Of a DNA stretch of 64,000 nucleotides, positions 17,788 to 27,941 are shown in pieces (within the stretch, counting starts at the first letter, position 1; each line of letters opens with the position of its first letter). This DNA is from Ruegeria sp. Ofav3-42 (GTDB taxonomy: Bacteria; Pseudomonadota; Alphaproteobacteria; Rhodobacterales; Rhodobacteraceae), in assembly GCF_022347725.1 (NCBI RefSeq), contig NZ_JAKRGB010000013.1, forward strand, positions 62,001-126,000, in the 5' to 3' direction. The position numbers and the translations under genes are program-made. The notes under the pieces were generated by a model. It was not told the DNA's origin. It did not search any database and saw only the letters and a program-made list of their open reading frames with translations.

Positions 17788-18717
17788 ATGGTCGATATCT
17801 TCCTGCGCACACTGCCCTTTTTCGCGATCATCGGCCTGGGATACTGGGCCGGGCGCAGTCGGTTTTTCTCGGAAGAGGCCACCGCCTATCTGACCAAGTT
17901 CGTTTTCTACTTTGCCCTGTCGGCGATGTTGTTTCGCTTTTCGGCCACCCTGCCCTTTGCCGAGATTTTCAACGCCCGGTTGGTTGTGGGCTATCTGATC
18001 GGCACCGCTGCCGTGTACGCGCTGGCCACTCTTGTCGCCTGGATACGACGGCTCGACATTCCAACTGCTGCGGTCGAGGCGCAATGCGCCGCAATCGGCA
18101 ACGTGGGCTTTCTGGGTCTGCCCATGCTGGCGCTGCTGTTTACCGAAGCGGCCATTGGCCCGGTGATGTTGGTTCTGACTGTCGATCTGGTGGTGTTTTC
18201 ATCCCTGATCGTCATCCTGATCAACGGTGGGCGGGATGGTCGGTTGACGCCCGCAACCTTTCGTCTGATCGGCATCGGTCTGCTCAAAAACCCAATGATC
18301 GTGTCGATTTCTGCAGGCCTGCTCTGGTCTGCATTCCGGGTCCCTGTTCCGGCCCCCCTGAACGATTTTCTTACGATTTTGGGCGGCGCAGCCACGCCGG
18401 GTGCTCTGTTCGCGATCGGAGCGTCTCTGGCCAGCAAATCCGCCGAGCGCGTTCAGATCGCCGGATGGTTGAGTTTTTGCAAACTGGTCGTCCATCCCGT
18501 CTGCGTTGCTGTGGTTCTGCTCTGGCTTTTGCCGGTGGCCACCTTCCCAGCGTCCGTCGCCATCGCCGCCGCTGCATTGCCGGTGGCGGGCAATGTCTAC
18601 ATGCTGGCGGCGCACTACGGTGTCGCTCCGCACAGGGCATCTGCCGCCATCCTTTTGTCCACGGCGGCCAGTATTCTGACTGTGCCTCTAGTCATTGCCT
18701 GGGTTGGCACACCCTGA
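17788..18717 (+). CDS. AEC-family (auxin efflux carrier type) transporter
   Basis: A 309-residue membrane protein with ten predicted helices in two halves. Recognisable features are LPFFAIIGLGYWAGRSRFFSEEATAYLTKFVFYFALSAMLF-type N-terminal helices, the AIGNVGFLGLPMLALL motif typical of the AEC family, and a second half with GALFAIGASLA and ALPVAGNVYMLA. Members transport small organic acids such as malate or malonate across the inner membrane; the substrate here is unknown. The divergent TetR regulator is the likely controller. Confidence 0.88.
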   Translation: MVDIFLRTLPFFAIIGLGYWAGRSRFFSEEATAYLTKFVFYFALSAMLFRFSATLPFAEIFNARLVVGYLIGTAAVYALATLVAWIRRLDIPTAAVEAQCAAIGNVGFLGLPMLALLFTEAAIGPVMLVLTVDLVVFSSLIVILINGGRDGRLTPATFRLIGIGLLKNPMIVSISAGLLWSAFRVPVPAPLNDFLTILGGAATPGALFAIGASLASKSAERVQIAGWLSFCKLVVHPVCVAVVLLWLLPVATFPASVAIAAAALPVAGNVYMLAAHYGVAPHRASAAILLSTAASILTVPLVIAWVGTP

Positions 18718-18819
18718 TCGCCAGCTTGTGAAAAATAGCCACGGGCAAGGCACTCAGTCTTTACGTATTGGCCGTGTAAGGATAGCCATGGCGCAAACCC
18801 AACGTAAGGACAAAACCAA

Positions 18820-19653
18820 ATGGAAACCCTTTCGGAAAATGCATGTTTTGGAGGCGTTCAGGGCGTCTACCGCCACGCCTCGACCGCGTGCAAGTGCGAC
18901 ATGACCTTTGGCCTGTTCCTACCGGCCGAGGCCACAGATGGTCCGGTGCCGGTCCTGTGGTACCTGTCCGGCCTGACCTGCACCCATGAAAACGCCATGA
19001 CCAAGGCAGGTGCTCAGGCATGGGCGGCAGAACAAGGCATTGCCGTGGTGTTTCCTGACACGTCGCCGCGTGGTGAAGGGGTTGCTGATCACGAAGACTA
19101 CGACCTGGGTCAGGGAGCAGGGTTCTATGTGAACGCGACGCAAGAGCCCTGGGCGCCGCATTTCAACATGTGGGACTACGTGGCCGAAGAGCTGCCTGCG
19201 CTACTGCTCGAGAACTTTGCCATCGACGGCGACCGTCAGGCCATCACCGGGCATTCCATGGGCGGTCACGGAGCGTTGACGCTGGCCATGAACCTACCGG
19301 GCCGGTTCCGGTCCGTGTCGGCCTTTGCACCGATTTCCAACCCAACCGGTGCGGATTGGGGTCGCAAGCAATTGAGCGCCTATCTGGGCGATGATCAGTC
19401 AGTATGGGACAATCATGACGCTTCGGTACTGATGAGAGAAAAAGGTTTTGATGGCCCGGTTCTGATCGACACCGGTGCCAATGATCAGTTCATTGACCTT
19501 CTGCGCCCTGAAACTTTAGCACAGGCGATCGCCGAACGGCGCCAGCAAGCGACATTCCGTCTGCAGCCGGGCTATGATCACTCATACTTCTTCGTGTCGA
19601 CCTTCATGGAAGACCACATCACCTTTCACGCCGAGGCGCTGTACGGAGACTGA
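18820..19653 (+). CDS. fghA: S-formylglutathione hydrolase
   Basis: A 277-residue esterase-D family serine hydrolase that releases formate from S-formylglutathione in glutathione-dependent formaldehyde oxidation. The nucleophile elbow ITGHSMGGHGAL (Ser near 147), the later Asp in TGANDQFID and the His in GYDHSYFF complete the triad, and the opening PVLWYLSGLTCTHEN is characteristic. The length matches the family. The start follows an AAGGAC ribosome-binding site. Three bases separate it from the transhydrogenase gene. The formaldehyde dehydrogenase partner is not adjacent here. Confidence 0.95.
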   Translation: METLSENACFGGVQGVYRHASTACKCDMTFGLFLPAEATDGPVPVLWYLSGLTCTHENAMTKAGAQAWAAEQGIAVVFPDTSPRGEGVADHEDYDLGQGAGFYVNATQEPWAPHFNMWDYVAEELPALLLENFAIDGDRQAITGHSMGGHGALTLAMNLPGRFRSVSAFAPISNPTGADWGRKQLSAYLGDDQSVWDNHDASVLMREKGFDGPVLIDTGANDQFIDLLRPETLAQAIAERRQQATFRLQPGYDHSYFFVSTFMEDHITFHAEALYGD

Positions 19654-19656
19654 GGC

Positions 19657-21114
19657 ATGAGCAAGTACGACTACGACCTGATCATCATCGGGTCTGGCCC
19701 TTCGGGGCGTTCGGCGGCGATTCAGGCAGGCAAACTGAAACGCCGTGTTTTGGTGATCGACCGCAAGGACAGGTTTGGCGGCGTGTCGGTGCATACCGGC
19801 ACCATTCCGTCAAAGACCCTGCGCGAAACGGTGCTGAACCTGTCGGGCTGGCGCGAGCGCAGCTTTTATGGCCGTTCCTACCGGGTCAAGGATCAGATCC
19901 GGGCCGAGGACCTGAAGGCCCGTCTTCACATGACGCTGGACCACGAGGTTGATGTGCTGGAGCATCAGTTCAACCGCAACCACGTGGAAACTCTGAACGG
20001 GCTGGCCAGGTTCATAGGTCCGCACGAGGTCGAAGTTGCCACCGACGCAGGCGAAACCACACGCCTGACGGCTGCGAAGTTCCTGATTGCCACCGGCACC
20101 AAGACGTACCGCCCGGATTATGTACCGTTCAACGGCAAGACTGTTGTGGACGGGGATGATTTTCTGGAAATGGCGGAAATTCCACGCTCGCTGGTCGTGA
20201 TCGGTGCCGGGGTGATTGGTGTGGAATATGCCACCATGTTCTCGGCGCTGGATGTGCGGGTGACGCTGATCGAACCACGGGACACCTTCCTCGACTTTAT
20301 CGATAGCCGCTTAATCCACGATTTCACCCATCAGATCCGCGAAAACGGCGTGGATCTGCGGCTTGGATCGGCCGTGGAAAAGATCGAAGATGCAGGCAGC
20401 CACGTTGAGGTGACACTGGATAATGGCCGCCATGTCCGGGCCGAGATGTTGCTGTTCGCCGCCGGCCGCATGGGCGCGACGTCCGCATTGAATCTGGAAG
20501 CCGTCGGACTGGAAACAGACCATCGCAACCGGATCAACGTCGATCGCAAGACCTATCAAACCGCCGTACCGCACATCTATGCGACCGGCGATGTGATCGG
20601 ACACCCATCTCTGGCTTCCACCTCGCTGCAACAGGGCCGAGTTGCTGCCTGCCATGCACTGGAAACCCCAACCCTGCCGGAAAGCCCCTGGTATCCGTAT
20701 GGCATCTATTCGGTCCCTGAGATTTCCACCTGCGGCATGTCCGAGGAGGAGTTGCAGGAACGTGGCATTCCCTACGAGGTCGGCGTAGCCCGGTTTCGCG
20801 AAACCTCGCGTGGGCATATCATGGGGTTGGAGCACGGTATGCTGAAGATGCTGTTCTCGCTGAAAACCCGCCGGGTTCTGGGCGTGCAGATTGTCGGCGA
20901 AGGCGCGACCGAGTTGATCCACATTGCGCAGGCAGTTCTGAATCTGAAGGGCACCGTGGATTACTTCGTACAGAACACGTTCAACTATCCGACCTTGGCT
21001 GAAGCCTATAAAATCGCGGGTCTGGACGCGTTCAACCGGATGCCGATCCCTGAAGAGTTCAAGGTCCGAAAGAAGGCTTCCGAACCCGTCAAGAAAGAGG
21101 CGAAGAAAGCGTGA
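19657..21114 (+). CDS. sthA: Soluble Si-specific NAD(P)+ transhydrogenase
   Basis: A 485-residue flavoprotein of the pyridine-nucleotide disulfide reductase fold. FAD-binding [16 protein letters not shown] is at the N terminus and NAD-binding [13 protein letters not shown] near 180-195, with ATGDV and a C-terminal dimerisation domain. At the place where reductases carry the CxxxxC pair it reads [11 protein letters not shown], so the redox cysteines are missing, as expected for SthA, which moves hydride between NADPH and NAD+ in the cytoplasm. A basic Lys-rich tail ends the protein. It overlaps the DUF188 gene by 4 bases. Confidence 0.93.
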   Translation: MSKYDYDLIIIGSGPSGRSAAIQAGKLKRRVLVIDRKDRFGGVSVHTGTIPSKTLRETVLNLSGWRERSFYGRSYRVKDQIRAEDLKARLHMTLDHEVDVLEHQFNRNHVETLNGLARFIGPHEVEVATDAGETTRLTAAKFLIATGTKTYRPDYVPFNGKTVVDGDDFLEMAEIPRSLVVIGAGVIGVEYATMFSALDVRVTLIEPRDTFLDFIDSRLIHDFTHQIRENGVDLRLGSAVEKIEDAGSHVEVTLDNGRHVRAEMLLFAAGRMGATSALNLEAVGLETDHRNRINVDRKTYQTAVPHIYATGDVIGHPSLASTSLQQGRVAACHALETPTLPESPWYPYGIYSVPEISTCGMSEEELQERGIPYEVGVARFRETSRGHIMGLEHGMLKMLFSLKTRRVLGVQIVGEGATELIHIAQAVLNLKGTVDYFVQNTFNYPTLAEAYKIAGLDAFNRMPIPEEFKVRKKASEPVKKEAKKA

Positions 21115-21566
21115 CAACCCTTTACGTCGATGGTGATGCTTGCCCGGTGAAGGCCGAGGCCGAACGTGCTGCCACACGGCACAAGGTCCCGATGGCTCTG
21201 GTCTCGAACGGAGGGCTTCGGCCATCAGCAAACCCTCTGGTGCAGGTTGTGATTGTATCAGAGGGCGCGGATGAAGCGGACAAATGGATCGCTGAACGCT
21301 GCGGCCACGGGGACGTTGTAGTCACGTCAGACATCCCGCTGGCTGCAAAATGTGTTGAGGCCGGCGCGCGCGTCCTGCGCCCAAATGGCGAAACGTTCAC
21401 GGCAGCAAACATCGGGCAACAGCTGGCGATGCGCGACCTGATGGCTGATCTGCGCGCCGCAAACCCGCTGGGCGTCGGAGGTGGCGGCAAACCGTTCGGC
21501 AAGGCGGATCGATCCCGATTTCTGGATGCGTTGGAACGGGAATTGAGGGCAGCGCAGCGCGGTTAG
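21111..21566 (+). CDS. YaiI/YqxD family protein (DUF188)
   Basis: A 151-residue protein with the family's N-terminal DGDACPVK motif, a central [23 protein letters not shown] segment (PIN-like fold) and the C-terminal [15 protein letters not shown] motif. The conserved aspartates suggest a metal-dependent nuclease-like fold, but no activity is established for this family. It uses a GTG start that overlaps the sthA stop and is therefore co-translated with it. Confidence 0.9.
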   Translation: MTTLYVDGDACPVKAEAERAATRHKVPMALVSNGGLRPSANPLVQVVIVSEGADEADKWIAERCGHGDVVVTSDIPLAAKCVEAGARVLRPNGETFTAANIGQQLAMRDLMADLRAANPLGVGGGGKPFGKADRSRFLDALERELRAAQRG

Positions 21567-21640
21567 TGCTCCCGCCCGTCAGAGTCGCATCGAAGATGCG
21601 CCTTCTCCGGTTGGGCCAAGCAGCGCTGCGCGCTGCGGTC
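21567..21640 (+). terminator. Two hairpins after the DUF188 gene
   Basis: CGCATC-GAA-GATGCG near 21588-21602 and a second GC-rich repeat around GCAGCGCTGCGCGCTGC near 21620-21636 follow the stop codon. Neither has a long T-tract, so they may be a terminator or 3'-end structures. Confidence 0.35.
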
Positions 21641-21709
21641 GGGCCTTGATTAATGCTGTTGAGATTGGTTCAGTCCGGTCAATCAGAGATTGAAGAAGCA
21701 GGTGCGCAC

Positions 21710-22330
21710 ATGTCGGTAGAGGCCGTGATTTTTGACATCGGGAACGTGCTGATCGAATGGCAGCCCGAGCGTTACTATGACCGGGTCATAGGGGAAGATC
21801 GTCGCCGCGCCATGTTCCGGGAAGTTGATCTGCACGGGATGAATGACCTGGTCGATCAGGGACATCACTTCACCGATACGATCTATAACTGGGCCGAGAA
21901 CTACCCCGACTGGCGCGATGAAATCCGTATGTGGCACGACAAGTGGATCGAACTTGCCGCACCCGAAATTCCGCATTCGGTTCGACTGCAACGCGCGTTG
22001 CGGACCAAGGGCGTGCCGGTATTCGCGCTGACCAATTTCGGGGTGCAGAATTTCGACTATGCAACAACGGTTTATCCCTTCCTCAACGAATTCGACAAAC
22101 AATACGTCTCAGGCCGGATGCAAACCGTAAAACCGCATGTTCCGATCTATGAAATGGTCGAGGCCGATTGCGGCCTGCCACCCGAGGCCCTTTTGTTTAC
22201 TGATGACAGGATCGACAACATCGAAACAGCCCGCGCGCGTGGCTGGCAAACGCACCACTTCACCGGGCCTCAGGGATGGGCAGAACGCTTGGTGAAAGAA
22301 GGCCTTCTGGCACCAGAAGAAGCTGTCTAG
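21710..22330 (+). CDS. HAD-family hydrolase (YihX-like phosphatase)
   Basis: A 206-residue haloacid dehalogenase-type phosphatase. Motif I is FDIGNVLIEWQPERYYD, where the second catalytic Asp is replaced by Gly as in the YihX group. A helical cap follows, then motif II FALTNFG, motif III Lys in MQTVKPHVPIY and motif IV LLFTDDRIDNIE. These support hydrolysis of a sugar or organic phosphate in the cytoplasm. I start at ATG 21710, just before the first strand; the open frame begins further upstream without homology. It is convergent with the MFS gene, one base apart. Confidence 0.88.
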   Translation: MSVEAVIFDIGNVLIEWQPERYYDRVIGEDRRRAMFREVDLHGMNDLVDQGHHFTDTIYNWAENYPDWRDEIRMWHDKWIELAAPEIPHSVRLQRALRTKGVPVFALTNFGVQNFDYATTVYPFLNEFDKQYVSGRMQTVKPHVPIYEMVEADCGLPPEALLFTDDRIDNIETARARGWQTHHFTGPQGWAERLVKEGLLAPEEAV

Positions 22331-22331
22331 T

Positions 22332-23570
22332 TCAGGCTGCGACTGTCTCTGTACGGTTCTCGCGAATGGGCAGATGAACGATCGCGCTGAATGCCCCAAT
22401 AGCAACGCCGATCCACCAGACCATGGTGTAGTCTCCGTACTGATCATACATGCGCCCGCCCAGCCAGACACCAAGGAAACTGCCAATTTGGTGGCTAAGG
22501 AAGATGATCCCGTATAGCGTGCCCATGTAGCGTAATCCGTAAAGATGCGCGACCAGCCCCGATGTTAACGGCACAGTGGCCAGCCAGAGCGAGCCCATGA
22601 CCAGCGAAAACACAATCACCGAGAGCGGTGTGATCGGGAACACGATGAAGGCCGCTGCTGCGAGTGTGCGCAATGTGTAAACCGTAGCCAACAGGTACTT
22701 CTTCGGGAAGTGGTTCCCGGCCCAACCTGCCAGCAGTGTTCCAGCTATGTTTGCCATCCCGATCAAAGAGATCGACACAGCCCCCAGCGCCGAAGTGGTC
22801 GTGATGCCAATCGAATGCAACATGCCACCGGGGTCGATGGGTCCGCACATCTCGGTTACGAATGCAGGAAAATGGGCCGTGATGAAGCCGAGTTGATAGC
22901 CGCAGCTGAAAAAGCCCAGAAAGATCAGCGTGTAAGAAGGGTCTCGGAAAGCCTTAGTAAGGATTTCTCCCATACTCTCTTCGATTTCCGCCTTGCTGGC
23001 CGCCTGCGGCGCACGCATGAACGGAAGCGTCAGAACCAATGCCAGAATTGCGATGGCGAACACGATGAACACCTGCTGCCAGGGCATGAAGCTCAGCATC
23101 CACTCGGCGGTTGGCGCGCCGAGGACCTGACCGAAACTGCCAGCCGCCGTGACAATCGCCAACGACATGGAGCGGTTCTCATCCGACGAGGCCCGCCCCA
23201 CCACGGCAAGGACCACACCGAACCCTGTCCCGGCAATACCGAAACCAACCAGCCAGGCATACATCTGGTGCTCGAACGGGGTGACTGACCACGCCGACAG
23301 CACCATACCAGCCGCATAGGTCAGCGCCCCCAGAACAATCGCACGGCGGTCGCCGGCTTTTTCGGCAATCGCCCCGAAAATCGGCTGTCCTATCCCCCAT
23401 GCAAGGTTCTGAATCGCGATCGCCATCGAGAAATCCGTGCGCAGCCAGCCAAACTCATCCGCGATAGGTATCTGGAATACGCCAAAAGAGGCGCGCACGG
23501 CAAAGCTGACCGTGATGATGATACACCCGACGATCAGAATGGGGTTAAGCAGACGTGTGTATTGCGGCAT
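22332..23570 (-). CDS. MFS transporter
   Basis: A 412-residue protein with twelve predicted membrane helices in two bundles. The opening (SFAVRASFGVFQIPIADEFGWLR) and the motif GQPIFGAIAEKAGDRR, corresponding to the MFS loop 2-3 signature, place it in the monocarboxylate/oxalate-type MFS branch. The substrate is unknown. It is divergent from the zapE gene and convergent with the HAD phosphatase gene. Confidence 0.88.
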   Translation of the reverse strand: MPQYTRLLNPILIVGCIIITVSFAVRASFGVFQIPIADEFGWLRTDFSMAIAIQNLAWGIGQPIFGAIAEKAGDRRAIVLGALTYAAGMVLSAWSVTPFEHQMYAWLVGFGIAGTGFGVVLAVVGRASSDENRSMSLAIVTAAGSFGQVLGAPTAEWMLSFMPWQQVFIVFAIAILALVLTLPFMRAPQAASKAEIEESMGEILTKAFRDPSYTLIFLGFFSCGYQLGFITAHFPAFVTEMCGPIDPGGMLHSIGITTTSALGAVSISLIGMANIAGTLLAGWAGNHFPKKYLLATVYTLRTLAAAAFIVFPITPLSVIVFSLVMGSLWLATVPLTSGLVAHLYGLRYMGTLYGIIFLSHQIGSFLGVWLGGRMYDQYGDYTMVWWIGVAIGAFSAIVHLPIRENRTETVAA

Positions 23571-23716
23571 TGGGACCTCGGGTATTCGGAAACTGAAAAC
23601 TACCCCGTTTCATGGGTGCGTCAATTCAGGAGTTTTGCGGTCACGGATAAGCAAAATTGATGCGTCCAGGAAATGGCCACTTTTCAACGGCCAAGCCGAA
23701 CGCTATGCCTCGAAAC

Positions 23717-24775
23717 ATGACGGGATTGATTTCGCTATATGATACGCAGGTCGCCGAAGGCATCCTGACCAGAGACGACGCGCAAGAGGCCGTTCTTCCC
23801 CATTTTGAACGCATCCGGGCCGCTTTGGCGAAACCTGTGAAACGCGGGTTGTTCCGCAAGGCGCCGCCACCGCCCAAAGGCCTGTACCTATGGGGTGGCG
23901 TTGGACGTGGAAAATCCATGTTGATGGATCTGTTCGTCGACTCGCTGGGCGATATCCCGTCGCGACGTGTGCATTTTCACGCCTTCATGCAAGAAATTCA
24001 CGCAGGTATGCACAAGGCGCGCAAGGATGGGGTCGAAGATGCCTTGGCGCCCGTTGCGGCCTCGGTTGTGAAGTCGGTCCGGGTGTTGGCGTTTGACGAG
24101 ATGCAGATCACCGACATCACCGACGCGATGATCGTTGGTCGTCTGTTCGATCTGTTGCATGACGGCGGGGTCGTGGTGGTTACGACCTCAAATCGCCACC
24201 CGGACGATCTGTATAAGGACGGGCTGAACCGTCAGCTTTTCCTGCCGTTCATCGCGCATATCAAAGAACAGTTGGAAGTGTGGGAACTGATCTCCCCCAC
24301 CGATTACCGACAGAACCGACTGGAAGGCGCGCCCGTTTATTTTACGCCGATCGGACCGGAAGCGCGGGAAAGCATCCGAAGCGTTTGGAACGATCTGGCA
24401 GGGGGCAAGGCCGAGCCGCTGATCCTGCAGGTCAACGGGCGCGCGGTAGAGCTGCCAGCCTTCCGCAACGGAGTGGCCCGTGCCAGCTTTTACGACCTCT
24501 GCGGGCGGATGCTGGGGCCGGCGGATTACCTAGCCGTCGCCGAAGAGGTCAAAGTATTGGTGCTGGAGGATATCCCACGCCTGTCCCGCAACAACTTCAA
24601 TGAAGCCAAACGCTTCGTCACACTGATCGACGCACTGTATGAGGCGAAGGTCCGGTTGATCTGTTCAGCCGCTGCTGAGCCCGAGATGCTGTACGTCGAA
24701 GGCGAAGGGACATTTGAATTCGAACGTACAGCTTCGCGTCTGCGCGAGATGCAGGATCAGGATTGGGGCCAGTAA
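23717..24775 (+). CDS. zapE: Cell division protein ZapE (AFG1-like ATPase)
   Basis: A 352-residue P-loop ATPase. Walker A is GGVGRGKSMLMD, Walker B VLAFDEMQITDITDAM, the sensor region VVVVTTSNRHPDDLY, and the late LVLEDIPRLSRNN segment is typical of ZapE/AFG1. In other proteobacteria ZapE associates with the Z-ring and promotes its disassembly under stress. I place the start at ATG 23717 (MTGLISLYDTQ) because family members open with this segment; in-frame TTG/ATG codons 57-60 bases upstream are alternatives. It is convergent with folC. Confidence 0.9.
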   Translation: MTGLISLYDTQVAEGILTRDDAQEAVLPHFERIRAALAKPVKRGLFRKAPPPPKGLYLWGGVGRGKSMLMDLFVDSLGDIPSRRVHFHAFMQEIHAGMHKARKDGVEDALAPVAASVVKSVRVLAFDEMQITDITDAMIVGRLFDLLHDGGVVVVTTSNRHPDDLYKDGLNRQLFLPFIAHIKEQLEVWELISPTDYRQNRLEGAPVYFTPIGPEARESIRSVWNDLAGGKAEPLILQVNGRAVELPAFRNGVARASFYDLCGRMLGPADYLAVAEEVKVLVLEDIPRLSRNNFNEAKRFVTLIDALYEAKVRLICSAAAEPEMLYVEGEGTFEFERTASRLREMQDQDWGQ

Positions 24776-24784
24776 AGCCCCGCC

Positions 24785-26059
24785 CTACCCGTTTTCGCGC
24801 AGGATGTTTCCGGCCAGATACAATGAACCACAGATCAGAACCCGTGCCTGCGGATCATTTTCGGTTATGATTTTCAAAGCCTCGGAAACGTTGCCAGCCG
24901 TAGACGCTGTCAATCCGACCTGAGCAGCTGCATCAGCTGTATCTGCTGCTGTCAGTGTGTTCGCCTCGCCCGGAATCGACACCCCCGTTAGGCTTTTCGC
25001 CTGCGAAGCCAACGGCGCAAGATACCCGGTGACATCTTTTGTGTTCAGCATCCCGCAGATCATATGGGTCGGACGCTCGGGTAGCTTCGACAACAGGTCA
25101 GCCAAAGCCTCTCCTGCGGCCGCATTATGCCCACCATCCAGCCACAGCTCGGCCGTTGGGGCCTGTTCGACCAAGGGTCCGGTTTTCAGGCGCTGCATGC
25201 GGGCGGGCCACTCAGCTTTGGTCACAGCTGCCTCATAGGCATCGTCCCCAAGGTTCAGGTGGCGCAATACAGCCAGCGCCGCCCCTGCGTTCTGGATCTG
25301 ATGTGCGCCCAGAAGGTTGGGCAGAGGCAGATCGCGCAGGCCGGTTTCGTCCTGATAGACCAATCGGCCATTTTCCTCGGTGACGTGCCAGTGCTGGCCG
25401 TGTACCAGCAACGGTGCACCCAGACGCGCTGCGGTGTATTCAATAACCTCCAGCGCTTCGTCCTGCTGTGGCCCAACGATGCATGGTACGCCGGGTTTTA
25501 TAATCCCGGCCTTTTCCGCTGCGATCTTGCCCAACGTATCGCCGAGGAACTGTTCGTGGTCGATGGAGACCGGAGTGATAACCGTTACCGCCGGTTCGTG
25601 AATGACATTGGTTGCGTCCAGCCGACCGCCCAATCCGACCTCAAGTAAGGTGTAATCTGCCTTCGACCGCGCGAATGCCAGCAAGGCGGCGCAGGTCGTA
25701 ATCTCGAAATATGTGATGTTCTCACCACCATTGGCGGCGTAGCATTCATCCAGCACCGCCGTCAGATCGGGTTCAGAAATCAGCTCACCCGCCAAGCGAA
25801 TACGTTCATGAAACCGCGCCAGATGCGGCGAGGTATAGGCATGAGCGGAAAGCCCTGCCCCTTCCAGGCCCGCACGGATCATCGCCTGTGTCGAGCCTTT
25901 GCCGTTGGTCCCGGCGATATGGATAACCGGGGGTAGCTTGTCCTGCGGGTTATCCAAGGCGGCCAGCAAACGCCAAACGCGGTCCAAGGTCAGGTCAATG
26001 ATCTTGGGGTGCAGCGCCATCATCCGATCCAGGATGACGTCTGATGTCTGGGCGGTCAT
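24785..26059 (-). CDS. folC: Bifunctional folylpolyglutamate synthase / dihydrofolate synthase
   Basis: A 424-residue Mur-ligase-family enzyme that adds glutamate to dihydropteroate and folates. Features are the P-loop [16 protein letters not shown] near residues 47-62, the [13 protein letters not shown] segment, the catalytic-core [26 protein letters not shown], and the C-terminal [15 protein letters not shown]. Length matches the family. It overlaps accD by 4 bases (ATGA), the accD-folC pairing common in proteobacteria. Confidence 0.95.
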   Translation of the reverse strand: MTAQTSDVILDRMMALHPKIIDLTLDRVWRLLAALDNPQDKLPPVIHIAGTNGKGSTQAMIRAGLEGAGLSAHAYTSPHLARFHERIRLAGELISEPDLTAVLDECYAANGGENITYFEITTCAALLAFARSKADYTLLEVGLGGRLDATNVIHEPAVTVITPVSIDHEQFLGDTLGKIAAEKAGIIKPGVPCIVGPQQDEALEVIEYTAARLGAPLLVHGQHWHVTEENGRLVYQDETGLRDLPLPNLLGAHQIQNAGAALAVLRHLNLGDDAYEAAVTKAEWPARMQRLKTGPLVEQAPTAELWLDGGHNAAAGEALADLLSKLPERPTHMICGMLNTKDVTGYLAPLASQAKSLTGVSIPGEANTLTAADTADAAAQVGLTASTAGNVSEALKIITENDPQARVLICGSLYLAGNILRENG

Positions 26060-26985
26060 TTCTCTTCCGCGTCTGCCGGAGCTTCGGCTTTTGCATCCTC
26101 GTGCTCTGGGGCAGGCAGATCGCCTTTGACGGCCGGAGGCTGGTTCATCAGCATACGCGTGATGGTGATCAGTTCGTCGCGCATTTCCGTCCGCTTGGTA
26201 ACCCGGTCCAGCATACCATGATCCAGCAGGTATTCCGCGCGCTGGAACCCTTCGGGCAGTTTCTCTCGGATGGTTTGCTCGATTACGCGCGGACCGGCAA
26301 AGCAGATCAGGGCGTTGGGTTCCGAGATATGGACATCACCCAACATCGCATATGAGGCCGTCACACCACCTGTGGTCGGGTGGGTCAGCACGACGATGTA
26401 AGGCAGGTTTGCCTCTTTCAGCATTTCTACCGCAACGGTCGTGCGCGGCATCTGCATCAGGCTCAGGATACCTTCCTGCATCCGCGCGCCACCTGCCGCC
26501 GAGAACAGGATCAGCGGGCGTTTCAGCTTCACCGCCTCTTGGGCGGCCGCGATGATGGCGTTGCCAACGTACATGCCCATCGATCCACCCATGAACGAAA
26601 AGTCCTGAGCGGCAGCGACGATCGGGGTGCGCCCGATTTCACCTTTGGCGACAAGCATTGCCTCTTTCTCGCCGGTCTTTTTCTGCGCTGCCTTCATTCG
26701 ATCCGGATATTTCTTCTGATCACGGAACTGCAGAGGATCGTCCTTGGGTGCAGGCACGGACACTTCCGTGAAGATGCCACCGTCAAACAGGTGTTGGAAC
26801 CGTTCGCGCGGCGTGATCGCCATGTGGTGCCCGCATTGGGTGCAGACATTCTGGTTTTCCGCCAGTTCGCGATGAAACAGCATCGTTCCGCATTCATCGC
26901 ATTTGTGCCAAAGGTTTTCAGGCACTTCGCGGCGCGAGAAGATCGAGTTGATCCGGGGGCGGACGTAGTTTGTGATCCAGTTCAT
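26056..26985 (-). CDS. accD: Acetyl-CoA carboxylase carboxyltransferase subunit beta
   Basis: A 309-residue subunit that, with AccA, transfers the carboxyl group from biotin to acetyl-CoA in the first step of fatty acid synthesis. The N-terminal zinc ribbon [20 protein letters not shown]...CGHHM (residues 29-54) and the carboxyltransferase core ([42 protein letters not shown]) are intact. An acidic Ala/Glu tail follows. It is the first gene of the accD-folC pair. Confidence 0.96.
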   Translation of the reverse strand: MNWITNYVRPRINSIFSRREVPENLWHKCDECGTMLFHRELAENQNVCTQCGHHMAITPRERFQHLFDGGIFTEVSVPAPKDDPLQFRDQKKYPDRMKAAQKKTGEKEAMLVAKGEIGRTPIVAAAQDFSFMGGSMGMYVGNAIIAAAQEAVKLKRPLILFSAAGGARMQEGILSLMQMPRTTVAVEMLKEANLPYIVVLTHPTTGGVTASYAMLGDVHISEPNALICFAGPRVIEQTIREKLPEGFQRAEYLLDHGMLDRVTKRTEMRDELITITRMLMNQPPAVKGDLPAPEHEDAKAEAPADAEEK

Positions 26986-27044
26986 GTCGGAACCTTGCTA
27001 GTGCGGCTTTGACGTCAAATAAGACGCTACGGAAAGAAATGCAA

Positions 27045-27941
27045 TCAACGCCTGAGCGCAACCCGCGCTGTCAGCCAACTGACAATCATCACAGCGAAAT
27101 CCACATACAGCCATTGCCGCAGCGCGCCCGTGTCCGACATGTCGTTTGGCAACAGATATAGTGCCAGACCGCTCAGGCCATCAGGCAGTGAAATGAACAA
27201 CAGCGCCACCATATTGTTGAATAGATGCAATGCAATAGCTGGCCCCAGCGTTCCCGATCTGGCCGTCAGATCTGCTGCCAAAAGGCCGAACATGCCGGAC
27301 CACACAGCCACCAAAAAAGCGTTGTCTCCCGCAGAACCGGGGGCGAAATGGCCAGCGGCAAACAAGAACGACGGCAGCCCCATCCAGATGATCGGAGACC
27401 GGAACCGTGCGGCCAGGCTTTGCTGCATGTACCCGCGAAACAGCACTTCCTCGGCGCTGGTTTGAATCAGTACTGCCATCAGAGATAAAGGAAGAAACAA
27501 GAGCCAGGTCGACAGTGCCAGATTCTGCGTCAGTGTCGCCCCCATGTCGTATGGGGGAAGGATAGCCACGATGAGACCGACCACAACCAATGCCCTGAAA
27601 ACGCGCAAAAATTGCGAGACACCTTCGCGTCGGGGCCCAAGGATCGAACGCAGCGACCGATGCTGCAGACGTCGTGCTGCGATGGAAACACCAAAGGTGA
27701 CGAAGGCGAAACTGGTCAAAAGCACTAACATCGAAACGGGCGATGCACCGGTCAGCAGGTTTTCGGCCCATTCGAAGGACCCCAGACCAGAAACCAGAGC
27801 AAACAACACTAGGTTTAGCAAGGTGACGACAACACCAACAATGGCCAGCCCCACCAGCAGGCGCCACAGCTCGGGTCGCGCACGTCCGGGATTGACCAGA
27901 CGCTTATGTGCCGCGTACGCGGCGGGTCGGAGATCAGACAT
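27045..27941 (-). CDS. CPBP-family intramembrane glutamic endopeptidase
   Basis: A 298-residue polytopic membrane protein with about eight helices. The CPBP (Abi) motifs are present: SAEEVLFRGYMQQSLAAR (the catalytic EExxxR), LPSFLFAAGHFAPG (FxxxH) and ALHLFNNMVA (HxxxN). Such proteases act within the membrane in protein maturation or bacteriocin immunity; the substrate is unknown. The ATG at 27941 lies inside the end of the pseudo-ABC gene (8-base overlap), so the two are co-translated and probably work together. Confidence 0.87.
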   Translation of the reverse strand: MSDLRPAAYAAHKRLVNPGRARPELWRLLVGLAIVGVVVTLLNLVLFALVSGLGSFEWAENLLTGASPVSMLVLLTSFAFVTFGVSIAARRLQHRSLRSILGPRREGVSQFLRVFRALVVVGLIVAILPPYDMGATLTQNLALSTWLLFLPLSLMAVLIQTSAEEVLFRGYMQQSLAARFRSPIIWMGLPSFLFAAGHFAPGSAGDNAFLVAVWSGMFGLLAADLTARSGTLGPAIALHLFNNMVALLFISLPDGLSGLALYLLPNDMSDTGALRQWLYVDFAVMIVSWLTARVALRR